Program-made: the position numbers and the translations under genes
The notes under the pieces: generated by a model
The model's database searches: none
What the model was told of the DNA's origin: nothing
What the model saw: the letters and a program-made list of their open reading frames with translations, nothing else
Shown here: positions 29,957 through 38,325 of the stretch, piece by piece
Layout of the letters: the number at the start of each line of letters is the position of its first letter
Numbering within the stretch: position 1 is the first letter of the stretch
Assembly: GCF_018780105.1 (NCBI RefSeq)
Contig: NZ_JADMKC010000060.1
Coordinates: 1 to 59,565, forward strand
Length of the DNA stretch: 59,565 nucleotides
Direction of reading: 5' to 3'
Source: Thiobacillus sp.
GTDB lineage: Bacteria > Pseudomonadota > Gammaproteobacteria > Burkholderiales > Thiobacillaceae

Positions 29957-30241
29957 ATGAGCACATTTCAAAGTATCAAACAGGGGCTGACCGAAGCGGT
30001 TGCCCATGCCAAAGGAAATCAGGCGGGTGTCAATGAATACCAACCTTATGAAGTCGACGTGGCCGGTTTGCGCAAGCGCCTGGGTTTGACGCAAGAGCAG
30101 TTTGCCGCCCGCTTCGGGTTTTCGGTGGCCACCCTGCGCCATTGGGAACGCGGTGACAGGACGCCGCATGGCCCGGCTCTGGTCTTGCTGAATTTGATCG
30201 ATCGGGAACCCAAGGCGGTGATGCGGGCCTTGGCTGCGTGA
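29957..30241 (+). CDS. HTH (XRE-type) antitoxin / regulator
   Basis: A 94-residue protein with a Cro/C1-type helix-turn-helix (VAGLRKRLGLTQEQFAARFG, then SVATLRHWERGDR) and a short C-terminal tail (LLNLIDREPKAVMRAL) common in HigA-like antitoxins. It should neutralise the adjacent toxin and repress the operon. ATG 29957 is chosen over 29939 because it lies just after the toxin stop with homologous sequence beginning there. Confidence 0.82.
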   Translation: MSTFQSIKQGLTEAVAHAKGNQAGVNEYQPYEVDVAGLRKRLGLTQEQFAARFGFSVATLRHWERGDRTPHGPALVLLNLIDREPKAVMRALAA

Positions 30242-30329
30242 AGGCAGGGAGGCATGCGTTAATACAGGACCTCGAAGTACGTTCAAGCTGATGCAGGTCA
30301 TCCGTCAAATTTTAACCAGGGAGTAAATA

Positions 30330-30880
30330 GTGAGGAAAATGATTGTTGCAGTTGCCGTTGTATCTCTGAGTGCGTGCTCTACTTACATGCCCCAGCGTTA
30401 CAGCATCAACGCGGATACCAATGTGGCCTTGAAAGAAATGGCTGTGGGCAATATCAATGTTGGTGCCTTCCAGGGCCCCAAGAATTTTGACAACAGCTGC
30501 CGGGCTGCCGGGCTGCCGGGCCCATCTCGCCGCCAGACAATATGAGTTTCGAGGCTTATATCCAGAAGGCGCTAGCAGATGAATTGAAAGTCGCTGGAAA
30601 GTTTGACGATAAATCCCAAAAAATCACCCTCACCGGCACTGTTGTGCAGCTCGGGTTTTCATCATCGAGAGGGTTAACCGGCGGAACCTGGGATATCGGA
30701 CTCAATGTCAGTTCGTCAAATGGGCAATCCGTTTTCATTGCAGAACATTACGAATTCAACAGTGGTTTCATTGCTGACACGGCCTGCAAGCAAACGGCTG
30801 AAGCTTATCTGCCCGCCGTTCAGAATCTGATCGGCAAGCTGGTCAAGGCACCTGAGTTCAAGTCCTTGGTCTCGCCGTGA
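30330..30880 (+). pseudogene. Lipoprotein gene frameshifted by an 8-bp tandem repeat
   Basis: The first frame (30330-30545) has a lipoprotein signal (MRKMIVAVAVVSLSACSTYM) and runs into an early stop. The second (to 30880) carries the rest (MSFEAYIQKALADELKVAGK ... VQNLIGKLVKAP). They are out of phase because CTGCCGGG occurs three times in tandem (30497-30520). With two copies, the frame would read straight through (...CRAAGPISPPDNMSFEAY...). The product would be an outer-membrane lipoprotein of unknown function, about 180 residues. It may be a phase-variable gene in its OFF state, or newly broken. Confidence 0.75.
30497..30520 (+). repeat. Three tandem copies of CTGCCGGG
   Basis: Perfect octamers at 30497, 30505 and 30513 lie inside the lipoprotein coding sequence. 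Since 8 is not a multiple of 3, gain or loss of one copy changes the frame; two copies restore it. Confidence 0.9.
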
Positions 30881-31144
30881 GGCTATAGCAAAGTGGGGGC
30901 TGGCTATGCGGTGTTTGCCGGCCCTAAGTTGCAGGGTCAGGCCTTGCCATAGAGCCTATCTCCACTTACCCCAGGCACAGGGCCAAGCCTTGTCTTTTGC
31001 CTTCCTCTACTGACATGCTGCTGTCCGCGGATGAATTTCAGCCGAATCCTCGGCCAGCACCTCAATTCCAAGAATGAACTTCGGGTTCACCCTGGTTGCT
31101 TTCCCGAACCACATCACCTTGATGAGGCCTCATTTCAAGCGAGA

Positions 31145-31243
31145 TTCCTATGGCGCACCACCATCAATCTTGACGACGCCTTGCTGGAACGCGCCCTCTT
31201 GCTGTCCGGCGTAGCGGAGCGCTCGGCTTTGGACGCGAGATAA
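31145..31243 (+). pseudogene. VapB-type antitoxin remnant
   Basis: RTTINLDDALLERALLLSGV followed by AERSAL is the N-terminal ribbon-helix-helix half of a VapB-like antitoxin. The expected ATG is followed by one extra G, which puts it out of frame with this segment, and the frame ends soon after the match. No VapC toxin follows. The surrounding 30881-31534 region otherwise shows no gene. Confidence 0.5.
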
Positions 31244-31534
31244 ACGTCTCGACGCTCTGACGCATGAACTTGAAATTGCCTGCGTAAAACCCGCGCACTA
31301 CGTGCGGGCGACGTCGATTTGTTTGCATGCCCCTGGCAGCGATGGCGCATCGGTGCCCTGCCTGTCCAGGCCAATAGTTAAGAATGTGCTTATATTATCA
31401 ATGGCTTAAAGTAGTACAAAACAACCATTAATTACTAGTACATTCATTAAAGTCCGGTTAGCATCCGCCGTTACTGGTCAGCCAGCACCGCACACACCTG
31501 GTTTGCTGGCCGTCTTAATCACGGGGGAGTTGCC
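31244..31534. other. Non-coding, partly AT-rich stretch
   Basis: No coding sequence is supported here. An imperfect hairpin around CCCGCGCACTACGTGCGGG lies near 31288-31306. Bases 31370-31455 are strikingly AT-rich, with TATATT near 31391, and probably hold the promoter of the gene at 31535, although no -35/-10 pair is firm. Confidence 0.5.
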
Positions 31535-31978
31535 ATGCGCGCTACGCAAAACCGGAATGCCAGACACGCATTTGGCGTTGTTGCGTCTTTTCGTCTGGAC
31601 AAGCTGCCGCAGCGGGGCCATGCGGTGCCTGTACACGGGATTTCGGCGGTCCTCGATGCATTGGGCAGGCTGGAAAATGTGGTGGCGATGCAATGCGTCA
31701 AAAGCCCGGATGCCCTGACGCCCGATGGCATTACGTCGTATGCACTGGCTTTGCTGAATTTGCGCGAATGTGCCGGTGCCGTGCGGTTCGACCGCCTGAT
31801 CAAGGCATGCGATGCCTTGGCGGTGACCGTGTCACGGCTGATCGAGGACAAAAGCTGCGCCAGCCCCGAAAACTGCGAAGCGCTGGCGCGCTTTACCGCA
31901 CATGCGCGGGCGATGATCCAGTTGTATGCCAGCGACGTGGCCCTGCGTGCTGTCCCGACGCCCTTCCCGGCCAATTAA
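31535..31978 (+). CDS. Hypothetical 147-residue soluble protein
   Basis: Not recognised. A good ribosome site (GGGGGAG) precedes the ATG. The protein is soluble and mostly helical in its second half (FDRLIKACDALAVTVSRLIE ... ALARFTAHARAMIQLYASDV), a layout reminiscent of histidine phosphotransfer or four-helix domains, but no diagnostic HxxKG motif is found. Flanked by a degenerate region and the HPP gene, it may be accessory. Confidence 0.6.
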   Translation: MRATQNRNARHAFGVVASFRLDKLPQRGHAVPVHGISAVLDALGRLENVVAMQCVKSPDALTPDGITSYALALLNLRECAGAVRFDRLIKACDALAVTVSRLIEDKSCASPENCEALARFTAHARAMIQLYASDVALRAVPTPFPAN

Positions 31979-32019
31979 CACCGCACGCTCACGTGCTTGA
32001 TACGCCGCAACGACGGGGT

Positions 32020-32742
32020 TCAGGCGCGCCCCGCCTGTTCCTGCAGTGCTGCGAGCGGGTGCGTTTCTGATCTGCGGCCCAGCGCCAGCGCATATATCCG
32101 CTGCAGGTCTTCTTCGCTGACGTCGATGAAGGTATCGAGCTGGGACAGCGCATACACCAGATCGCTGTGCGAAATCATGCGTTCATTTGCCGCCTCGGGC
32201 AGCGGTTCGGCGGCCTGCCCTTCCACCGACTCTCGCCACCAAACCTGCGGATAGCGCCGCCAGGCAAAAGGGAAATTGAACAGCACTGCGACGATCAACA
32301 ACACCGTGACGTTCAACAGCACGGGCACAAACAGATAGTCGTAACCCAGCGCCAGGATCGGTTCGCCGCCCATCACCGCAAACAGGGCCGTGGCCCCGCC
32401 CGGCGGATGCAGGCAGCGCAGCCCGTACATCAAGCCGATGGACAGCGCGACTGCGATGGCAGCCGCCAGCATTGGCTCGGCGATCCATTGCGCGCAGGTG
32501 ACGCCGACCGCCGCCGACACCAGGTGGCCGCCCACTACGGGCCACGGCTGCGACAAGGCGCCATGCGGCGCGGCGAACAACAGTACCGCCGATGCACCCA
32601 TCGAGGCCACGGCCAGGGTCCCGGCGTGATCGCCCAGCAGGGCGTGGCTCACCCACAGCACCGCCAGTATGCCGAGCAGGCCACCTGTCGCCGAGATCCA
32701 GTGCTCACGCTCCGATACGGAATACGCCAGTTTGCGCACCAT
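32020..32742 (-). CDS. HPP-family integral membrane protein
   Basis: 240 residues with about five transmembrane helices (for example WISATGGLLGILAVLWVSHA, PMLAAAIAVALSIGLMYGL). The family signature LHPPGGATALFAVMGG is complete, with SMGASAVLLFAAPHGALSQP upstream. HPP proteins include nitrite transporters in plastids and cyanobacteria; many carry CBS domains, absent here. Instead there is a ~60-residue cytosolic tail. It starts 13 bases after the DsrC-like gene and is clearly co-transcribed with it. Confidence 0.85.
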   Translation of the reverse strand: MVRKLAYSVSEREHWISATGGLLGILAVLWVSHALLGDHAGTLAVASMGASAVLLFAAPHGALSQPWPVVGGHLVSAAVGVTCAQWIAEPMLAAAIAVALSIGLMYGLRCLHPPGGATALFAVMGGEPILALGYDYLFVPVLLNVTVLLIVAVLFNFPFAWRRYPQVWWRESVEGQAAEPLPEAANERMISHSDLVYALSQLDTFIDVSEEDLQRIYALALGRRSETHPLAALQEQAGRA

Positions 32743-32755
32743 GTTCCGCTCCCGG

Positions 32756-33088
32756 TCAGCCCGTGCTCCAGGCGCGCGGGCGCCGCATGCCGGCTATCTT
32801 GCACGCCTGCTTGACGTAACCGTACGGGAACAGCACGAACAGCTGCTTCTGCGCCTCGCGCCCCATGCGCTCAGCCAAATGCTTGATGACGAAGCGGGCA
32901 TCGGCCGCCACCTGGTGCTCTTCGTAGAATGCCCGCATGAAACGCAGCACGTCCCAATGGTCGTCGTTCAAGGCAATATTTTCATCCTCCGCCAAAGCAC
33001 GCGCCACGTCCTCGTTCCAGTCGCCGGGTTCGATCAGGTAGCCCTCGGCATCGCGCTCGGGCATCACAGTCTGGGTCATTGCATCCAT
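32756..33088 (-). CDS. DsrC/TusE-family protein lacking the C-terminal cysteine
   Basis: A 110-residue DsrC/TusE-like protein: DAEGYLIEPGDWNEDVARAL, LNDDHWDVLRFMRAFYEEH and FPYGYVKQACKIAGMRRPRA. DsrC and TusE carry sulfur on the penultimate cysteine of a C-terminal arm. Here the arm ends ...RAWSTG, so that cysteine is missing and only the upstream one (QACKIAG) remains. This is the pattern of the Rsp (regulatory sulfur-related) branch of the family. ATG 33088 (MDAMTQT) is preceded by AGGGGA. It may act as a sulfur-linked regulator or partner rather than a sulfur carrier. Confidence 0.85.
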   Translation of the reverse strand: MDAMTQTVMPERDAEGYLIEPGDWNEDVARALAEDENIALNDDHWDVLRFMRAFYEEHQVAADARFVIKHLAERMGREAQKQLFVLFPYGYVKQACKIAGMRRPRAWSTG

Positions 33089-33167
33089 TTCAGTCCCCTG
33101 AAATTCACGATGCGCCCAGTTTAGGGATTCCCTAACCATCCATCCAACGATATATTTTGCTATCTAA

Positions 33168-33184
33168 TATCGAATAATCCGATA
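33168..33184. promoter_or_regulatory. Probable LysR-type regulator binding site
   Basis: TATCG-N7-CGATA (33168-33172 and 33180-33184) contains the ATC-N9-GAT (T-N11-A) core of LysR-type regulator boxes. It lies just before the lysR start, in the 104-base divergent region, where it could serve autorepression and activation of the DsrC-like/HPP pair. An AT-rich tract occupies the rest of the gap. Confidence 0.6.
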
Positions 33185-33192
33185 GTTAAACC

Positions 33193-34050
33193 ATGGATAC
33201 AGAACTCGCCCGTACCTTTCTGATGGTCGCCGCCACCGGCAATTTCGTCGCTGCCGCGAGCCGGCTACACGTTACCCAGTCCACGGTTAGTGCGCGCATA
33301 CACTCACTGGAAACTTTGCTTGGCGGACGCCTGTTCCAGCGCGGCCGCAACGGCGCGGAGCTGACGCCGGCCGGCAAGCGCTTTCTGCGCCACGCCAAAA
33401 ACCTGGTGCGAACGGTCGAACAGGCGCACCACGACGTCGGCCTGCCGCAGGGTTTTCGCGACGTGCTGACGCTGTCCGGTCGCATCGCGTTGTGGGAAGG
33501 CTTTCTGCCGCACTGGGTGGCGTGGATGCGCGAAGCTGCGCCGGATGTCTCGCTGCGGCTGGAAATCGGCTTCGAGCCCGACATCATGCAAGGACTGATC
33601 GAAGGTACGGTGGACATCGGCGTGATGTACACCCCCACCTCGCGCAGCGGGCTGGTGGTCGAACCGCTGTTCGACGAAACCCTGCTGCTGGTGACCAGCG
33701 ACCTCAAGCGCGGCTGGCCCGATAGCGGCTACATCCACATCGACTGGGGACCGGAATTCCATGCCCAGTTCAGCGATCACTTTGCCGAGGCCGGCCCGCC
33801 CGCGCTGATTGCGAATATCGGCTGGCTGGGCGTGCAGCAACTGCTCACCTACGGCGGCAGCGGCTATTTTCCGCTGCGCCTGGTGCGGCAATACCTCGAA
33901 GCCGGACAATTATGGCGCCTGCCGGATGCCCCGCAATTCAAGCTGCCCGCCTGGATGGTGTACCCACGCGACAGCGACAACCCCACCTTGAAACTTGCAC
34001 TGGACGGCTTGCGTGAACTGGCTCGCGCGGAACAGACACAGAGCGATTGA
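33193..34050 (+). CDS. LysR-family transcriptional regulator
   Basis: 285 residues. The N-terminal winged HTH is ELARTFLMVAATGNFVAAAS then RLHVTQSTVSARIHSLE, and the effector-binding domain begins near residue 90 (TLSGRIALWEGFLPHWV). It is divergent from the DsrC-like and HPP genes, the usual layout for a LysR protein and its target operon. The ligand is unknown. Confidence 0.93.
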   Translation: MDTELARTFLMVAATGNFVAAASRLHVTQSTVSARIHSLETLLGGRLFQRGRNGAELTPAGKRFLRHAKNLVRTVEQAHHDVGLPQGFRDVLTLSGRIALWEGFLPHWVAWMREAAPDVSLRLEIGFEPDIMQGLIEGTVDIGVMYTPTSRSGLVVEPLFDETLLLVTSDLKRGWPDSGYIHIDWGPEFHAQFSDHFAEAGPPALIANIGWLGVQQLLTYGGSGYFPLRLVRQYLEAGQLWRLPDAPQFKLPAWMVYPRDSDNPTLKLALDGLRELARAEQTQSD

Positions 34051-34234
34051 CTGAGCTCGGTTAACGCATCGCCCCAGCACCCTCCGCCAGCAAATGCCTT
34101 GGGATTTTCTATCATTACAACAAGGCGCAGAAACGGGAACATATCGTGACCCCGTGCGGCCCGTCGTCGCAGCAAGCGGCCGATTTGAATGAACATCGCT
34201 GCGGTGGCCTTTTACCCATCAGAGGGGAACAAAC

Positions 34235-34888
34235 ATGCGCTACCTGTTGCTTGTGTTGTCGATGCTGCTTTTTCCGTTAACCGCAGCTCACGCCGAGGTC
34301 CGTGTCGGAATCGGCATCAACGTCCCGGGCGTCAGTATCGGGATCAACCTGCCAGCCTATCCGAGACTTGTCCCGGTGCCCGGCTATCCGGTGTACTACG
34401 ATCCCCGCGTCAATTCGAATTATTTCTTTTACGACGGCCTGTACTGGGTGTTCTATGGCGACGGCTGGTATGTCAGCAGCTGGTACAACGGGCCGTGGGA
34501 TTGGGTGGATCGTGCTTATGTGCCGCTGTACGTGCTGCGCGTTCCGGTGCGCTATTACCGCAGGCCCCCGCCGTATTTTCATGGCTGGCACCCCGACGCG
34601 CCGCCACGCTGGGAGGATCGCTGGGGCCCTGGCTGGGAGCAGCATAGAAGCGATTGGGACAAAAAAGACGCGCGCCGGGCTGCCCCGCCGCCGGCTCCGC
34701 TGCCCAGCTACCAGCGCCAATACTCAGGGGATCGCTACCCCCAAAAAGTGGAGCGGCAGCATGAGCTTCAACAGCAGCACTACCGTTACCAGCCGCGTGA
34801 CCCCATGGTGCAGAAGCACTATGAAGAACGGGGCAAAGGCCAGGGCCAAGGCAAGGGCCAGGACAAAGGCAAGGGTCACAATGATTGA
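34235..34888 (+). CDS. Secreted Tyr/Trp/Pro-rich protein with GKGQ tail
   Basis: 217 residues. A signal peptide (MRYLLLVLSMLLFPLTAAHA) is followed by short repeats VRVGIGINVPGVSIGINLP, an aromatic domain (YPVYYDPRVNSNYFFYDGLY, WYNGPWDWVDRAYVPLYVL), a Pro/Trp-rich segment and a basic hydrophilic C-terminus ending in GKG/QGKG repeats. Such aromatic exported proteins are frequent in betaproteobacteria but uncharacterised. The ribosome site GAGGGG lies before the ATG. The 184-base gap upstream shows nothing clear. Confidence 0.75.
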   Translation: MRYLLLVLSMLLFPLTAAHAEVRVGIGINVPGVSIGINLPAYPRLVPVPGYPVYYDPRVNSNYFFYDGLYWVFYGDGWYVSSWYNGPWDWVDRAYVPLYVLRVPVRYYRRPPPYFHGWHPDAPPRWEDRWGPGWEQHRSDWDKKDARRAAPPPAPLPSYQRQYSGDRYPQKVERQHELQQQHYRYQPRDPMVQKHYEERGKGQGQGKGQDKGKGHND

Positions 34889-34963
34889 CATATCCTGACC
34901 GTGCCGATCGCCATCCTCACCCCAGGATCGGCGACGCCGCATTTGCGGCTTATTTAAGCTGGC

Positions 34964-36352
34964 TTAAATCCGCAACCGCGCCCGCGCAATCGCTGCCCGC
35001 ACCTGCCGGGGCGCGGTGCCGCCGACATGGTCGCGCGCGGCCAGCGAGCCTTCCAGCGTCAGCACGGCATAGACGCCTTCGTCGATCATCGGACTGAACG
35101 CCTGCAACTCGGCCAGCGACAAATCGGCCAGATCACGCCCGCTGGTGTCGGCGGCGCGCACCGCACGCGCGACGACTTCGTGCGCATCGCGGAAGGGCAG
35201 ACCCTTTTTCACCAGATAGTCGGCCAGATCGGTGGCCGTGGCGAAGCCCTGCAGGACGGCGGCGCGCATCGCGTCGGGTTTGACGGTGATGCCGGTGAGC
35301 ATGTCGGCGTAAATCGCCAGGGTGTCGTTCAAGGTGTCGACGGTATCGAACAAGGGTTCCTTGTCTTCCTGATTGTCCTTGTTGTAGGCCAACGGCTGGC
35401 CCTTCATCAGGGTGAGCAACGCCACCAGATGGCCGTTGACGCGGCCGGTCTTGCCGCGCACCAGTTCGGGTACGTCGGGGTTTTTCTTCTGCGGCATGAT
35501 GCTGGAGCCGGTGCAAAAGCGGTCGGCCAGATCGATGAAGCCGAAGCGCGGGCTCATCCACAGGATCAACTCTTCCGACAGGCGCGACAGATGCGTCATC
35601 ACCAGCGCGGCAGCGGCGGTAAATTCGATGGCAAAGTCGCGGTCGGAGACGGCGTCGAGCGAGTTTTCGCATACCGCCTCAAACCCGAGTTCGCGCGCGA
35701 CGTATTCGCGATCGATCGGGTAGCTGGTGCCGGCCAAGGCGGCCGAGCCCAGCGGCAAGCGGTTGACGCGGCGGCGGCAGTCGACCATGCGCTCGACGTC
35801 GCGCGCCAGCATTTCAAAGTACGCCAGCAGGTGGTGGCCGAACGTGACCGGCTGCGCGACCTGCAGGTGGGTGAAGCCTGGCATCACGGTGTCGGCATGC
35901 TGTTCGGCCAGATTGACCAGCGAAGTCTGGCAGGCTTTGAGGCCGCCGACAATGCGGTCGATGGCGTCGCGCAGATACAGGCGGATGTCGGTCGCCACCT
36001 GGTCGTTGCGTGAGCGCCCAGTATGCAGGCGCTTACCTGCGTCGCCGATTTTGGCGGTCAGCGCGGCTTCGATGTTGAGGTGGACGTCTTCCCGGTCGAG
36101 CGACCAGGCGAAGCCACCGGCACGAATTTCGCCCAGCAATTCGGCCATGCCGCGCTGAATCGCTGCCAGATCGTCCTTGGACAGGACGCCCACGTGATGC
36201 AACATGGCTGCGTGTGCGAGCGAACCCTGAATATCGAACTCGGCCAGCCGATAATCGAAGGGAATCGACGCGGTATAGCGTTTGACGATTTCGGAAACGG
36301 GCTCGGAAAACCGGCCCGACCACGCTGCAGGCGGCGTCGATGGCGTGCTCAT
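34964..36352 (-). CDS. argH: Argininosuccinate lyase
   Basis: ArgH releases arginine and fumarate from argininosuccinate. The fumarase/ASL signature [12 protein letters not shown] is near residue 285, with [19 protein letters not shown] near residue 115 and the catalytic-loop region [17 protein letters not shown]. 462 residues, normal length. It is divergent from the AlgZ-like kinase with only 17 bases between starts, the same arrangement as argH/algZ in Pseudomonas. The palindrome ATTTAAGC/GCTTAAAT (34952-34969) overlaps its stop. Confidence 0.97.
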   Translation of the reverse strand: MSTPSTPPAAWSGRFSEPVSEIVKRYTASIPFDYRLAEFDIQGSLAHAAMLHHVGVLSKDDLAAIQRGMAELLGEIRAGGFAWSLDREDVHLNIEAALTAKIGDAGKRLHTGRSRNDQVATDIRLYLRDAIDRIVGGLKACQTSLVNLAEQHADTVMPGFTHLQVAQPVTFGHHLLAYFEMLARDVERMVDCRRRVNRLPLGSAALAGTSYPIDREYVARELGFEAVCENSLDAVSDRDFAIEFTAAAALVMTHLSRLSEELILWMSPRFGFIDLADRFCTGSSIMPQKKNPDVPELVRGKTGRVNGHLVALLTLMKGQPLAYNKDNQEDKEPLFDTVDTLNDTLAIYADMLTGITVKPDAMRAAVLQGFATATDLADYLVKKGLPFRDAHEVVARAVRAADTSGRDLADLSLAELQAFSPMIDEGVYAVLTLEGSLAARDHVGGTAPRQVRAAIARARLRI

Positions 36353-36369
36353 GGGGCAAATAACAGGGT

Positions 36370-37419
36370 ATGAAAAGAAAGAATCATAACAACCGGCTGG
36401 TTGAATTACCGAACTTCTGCCATTTGGGGGTGAACCTGCGCATTGCGCTGACGGTGGAAGCCGCGCTGGTGGCCGGGGCCGTGGCGCGGGCGTCGAATGC
36501 GGCGGACTTCCAGTCAGACTTCATCGCCCTGTCGGCACTGGCGCAGCCGGCCCTGCTGCTGAGCCTGCTGGCGCTGTGCCTGGCGGGGCGCAGGCTGCGC
36601 AGCCTGCCGTATCGTTGGGGCGCGGGCGCCGCGCTGGCCATCGGTGCCATCGTGCCGGTGCTGGTGTGGTCCTGGTTCAACCCCTTGCTGACCGGGTCGA
36701 CCGCTTTTTCGCCGGCCGGAGTCGCGTTGTTTTCGCTGGCGGTCGGTGCCGGCTTGCTGGCGTATTTCAACCTGCGTGCACGCGCACTGTCGCCCGCCAT
36801 CACCGAGGCGCGGCTGCAGGCCCTGCAAGCGCGGATCCGCCCGCACTTTCTGTTCAACAGCCTCAATGCCGTGCTGTCGCTGGTGCGCAGCGACCCGCGC
36901 CGCGCCGAGCACGCGCTGGAAAACATGGCCGACCTGTTCCGCGCACTGATGAACGACGCCCGCCAGCTGGCGCCACTGGAGGACGAGGTCGCGCTGACCC
37001 GCGCCTATCTGGAACTGGAACAACTGCGCCTGGGCGACCGTCTGCAGGTCGTCTGGCACATCGGCAAGATGCCGGGCGAAGCGCTGATTCCCCCGCTGGT
37101 GATCCAGCCGCTGGTGGAAAACGCGGTCTACCACGGCATCGAACCGCTGCCCGCGGGCGGCGAAATCAGCCTCAACATCTACCGCAGCGGCGACAAGGTG
37201 CATATCGTGGTGCGCAACCCCATCGCCGCCGAAGCCAGCCATCACAAGGGCAACCGCATCGCACTGGACAACATCCGCGAGCGCCTGCTGCTGCATTTCG
37301 ACCTCGACGCGCAACTCAAGTTGGAACCGCTGGGCGCCGTTTACCAGGTGAGCATCGTCATCCCCTATACCCGTGAACACACCACCCAGCCTGCCGCTGC
37401 GCGTCCTCATCGTCGATGA
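36370..37419 (+). CDS. algZ: LytS/AlgZ (FimS)-type sensor histidine kinase
   Basis: 349 residues. About four transmembrane helices fill residues 20-140. The His_kinase (PF06580-type) domain follows, with the phospho-accepting motif [14 protein letters not shown] (His159), then [20 protein letters not shown] and the ATPase segment [19 protein letters not shown]. The N-terminal [12 protein letters not shown] is characteristic of the AlgZ group. It overlaps the response regulator by 47 bases and sits next to argH as in Pseudomonas. Gene symbol given by synteny. Confidence 0.85.
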   Translation: MKRKNHNNRLVELPNFCHLGVNLRIALTVEAALVAGAVARASNAADFQSDFIALSALAQPALLLSLLALCLAGRRLRSLPYRWGAGAALAIGAIVPVLVWSWFNPLLTGSTAFSPAGVALFSLAVGAGLLAYFNLRARALSPAITEARLQALQARIRPHFLFNSLNAVLSLVRSDPRRAEHALENMADLFRALMNDARQLAPLEDEVALTRAYLELEQLRLGDRLQVVWHIGKMPGEALIPPLVIQPLVENAVYHGIEPLPAGGEISLNIYRSGDKVHIVVRNPIAAEASHHKGNRIALDNIRERLLLHFDLDAQLKLEPLGAVYQVSIVIPYTREHTTQPAAARPHRR

Positions 37420-38140
37420 CGAGGCCCCCGCGCGGCATCGCCTGCGCGATCTGCTGGCCGACTGCGCCGATCAGCTCGCGGTCGATGTCGTCGCCGAGGC
37501 CGATAACGGCCTCGACGCCCTCGAACAGGCCCAGCAGCAGCCGGTCGACGTGGTGCTGCTAGACATCCGCATGCCCGGCATGGACGGGCTGGAATGCGCC
37601 GCCCACCTCAACCGCCTGGCCCCCCCGCCCGCCATCATTTTCAGCACCGCCTACGATGCCTATGCCTGCCAGGCCTTCGACCTCAACGCGGTCGACTACC
37701 TGCTGAAACCGGTGCGCGCAGAACGGCTGGTGCGTGCGCTGTCGCGGGCGCACCGCCTCAGCCACGGCGCGCTCGACCAATTGCGCGACGCCCACCCCAA
37801 GGCCCGCACGCATCTGTCGCTCAATGAAAAAGGCCGCATCGTGCTGATCCCGGTGGACGATATCCTGTATCTCAAGGCCGAACTCAAATACGTCACGGTG
37901 CGCACCGCGGCACGCGAATTCCTGATCGAGGAATCGCTGACCCATCTGGAAACCGAGTTCGACACGGTGTTCCTGCGCATCCACCGCAACTGTCTGGTCA
38001 CCCGTGCGCGCATCCGCGAAATCGGCAAGCTGCCCGGCGACGAAGACGGCCATTTTTTGCGTCTGGACGGGCTGGACGAGCGGTTAATGGTCAGCCGGCG
38101 CCAGTACTCCGCCCTTCGCGAAAAAATAAAGTCAATATAA
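37373..38140 (+). CDS. algR: LytTR-type response regulator, AlgR-like
   Basis: 255 residues with a GTG start. The receiver domain shows [14 protein letters not shown], the phospho-accepting aspartate in VVLLDIRMPGMDG (Asp64) and YLLKPVRAERL. The C-terminal LytTR DNA-binding domain follows (DDILYLKAELKYVTV ... IHRNCLVTRARIREIGKLPG). In Pseudomonas, AlgR controls alginate and type IV pili; targets here are not known. The kinase gene overlaps its start, so translation is coupled. hemC, often next in Pseudomonas, is absent. Confidence 0.9.
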   Translation: MNTPPSLPLRVLIVDDEAPARHRLRDLLADCADQLAVDVVAEADNGLDALEQAQQQPVDVVLLDIRMPGMDGLECAAHLNRLAPPPAIIFSTAYDAYACQAFDLNAVDYLLKPVRAERLVRALSRAHRLSHGALDQLRDAHPKARTHLSLNEKGRIVLIPVDDILYLKAELKYVTVRTAAREFLIEESLTHLETEFDTVFLRIHRNCLVTRARIREIGKLPGDEDGHFLRLDGLDERLMVSRRQYSALREKIKSI

Positions 38141-38300
38141 ACAGCCGGTTATCATCCGACTACAACTAAAGTTGTATATCAAAGTTTTGCCCGGCTTCGT
38201 AAGATGGCTTCGCTTGTGGTTTGCGCTGCAGGCAGAAGTTCTCCGCTGAGGAGTCTTACTCCTCGATTCGCCGGGTTCGCAAGAACCCGGCAATTTTTTT
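38141..38300 (+). terminator. Stacked hairpins and strong terminator after algR
   Basis: The final stem is GCCGGGTTC/GAACCCGGC (38270-38278, 38283-38291) with a GCAA tetraloop and T7 at 38294-38300, a textbook terminator. Upstream, GAGGAG (38248-38253) can pair with CTCCTC (38259-38264) or with CTCC at 38241-38244, which are mutually exclusive. A gapped palindrome TACAACT/AGTTGTA lies at 38161-38176. The ~110 nt before the T tract could be a small RNA or a leader. Confidence 0.75.
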
Positions 38301-38325
38301 GCCCGCGCTGGGTATCATGGCGCAC

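Noticed and set aside
31031-31144. Coding sequence upstream of the VapB remnant
   Set aside because: The residues show no family pattern, and no ribosome site is present.
38265-38300. tRNA-like T-arm (GGGTTCGCAAGAACCC)
   Set aside because: It has no acceptor, D or anticodon arms; the stem plus T7 is a terminator.
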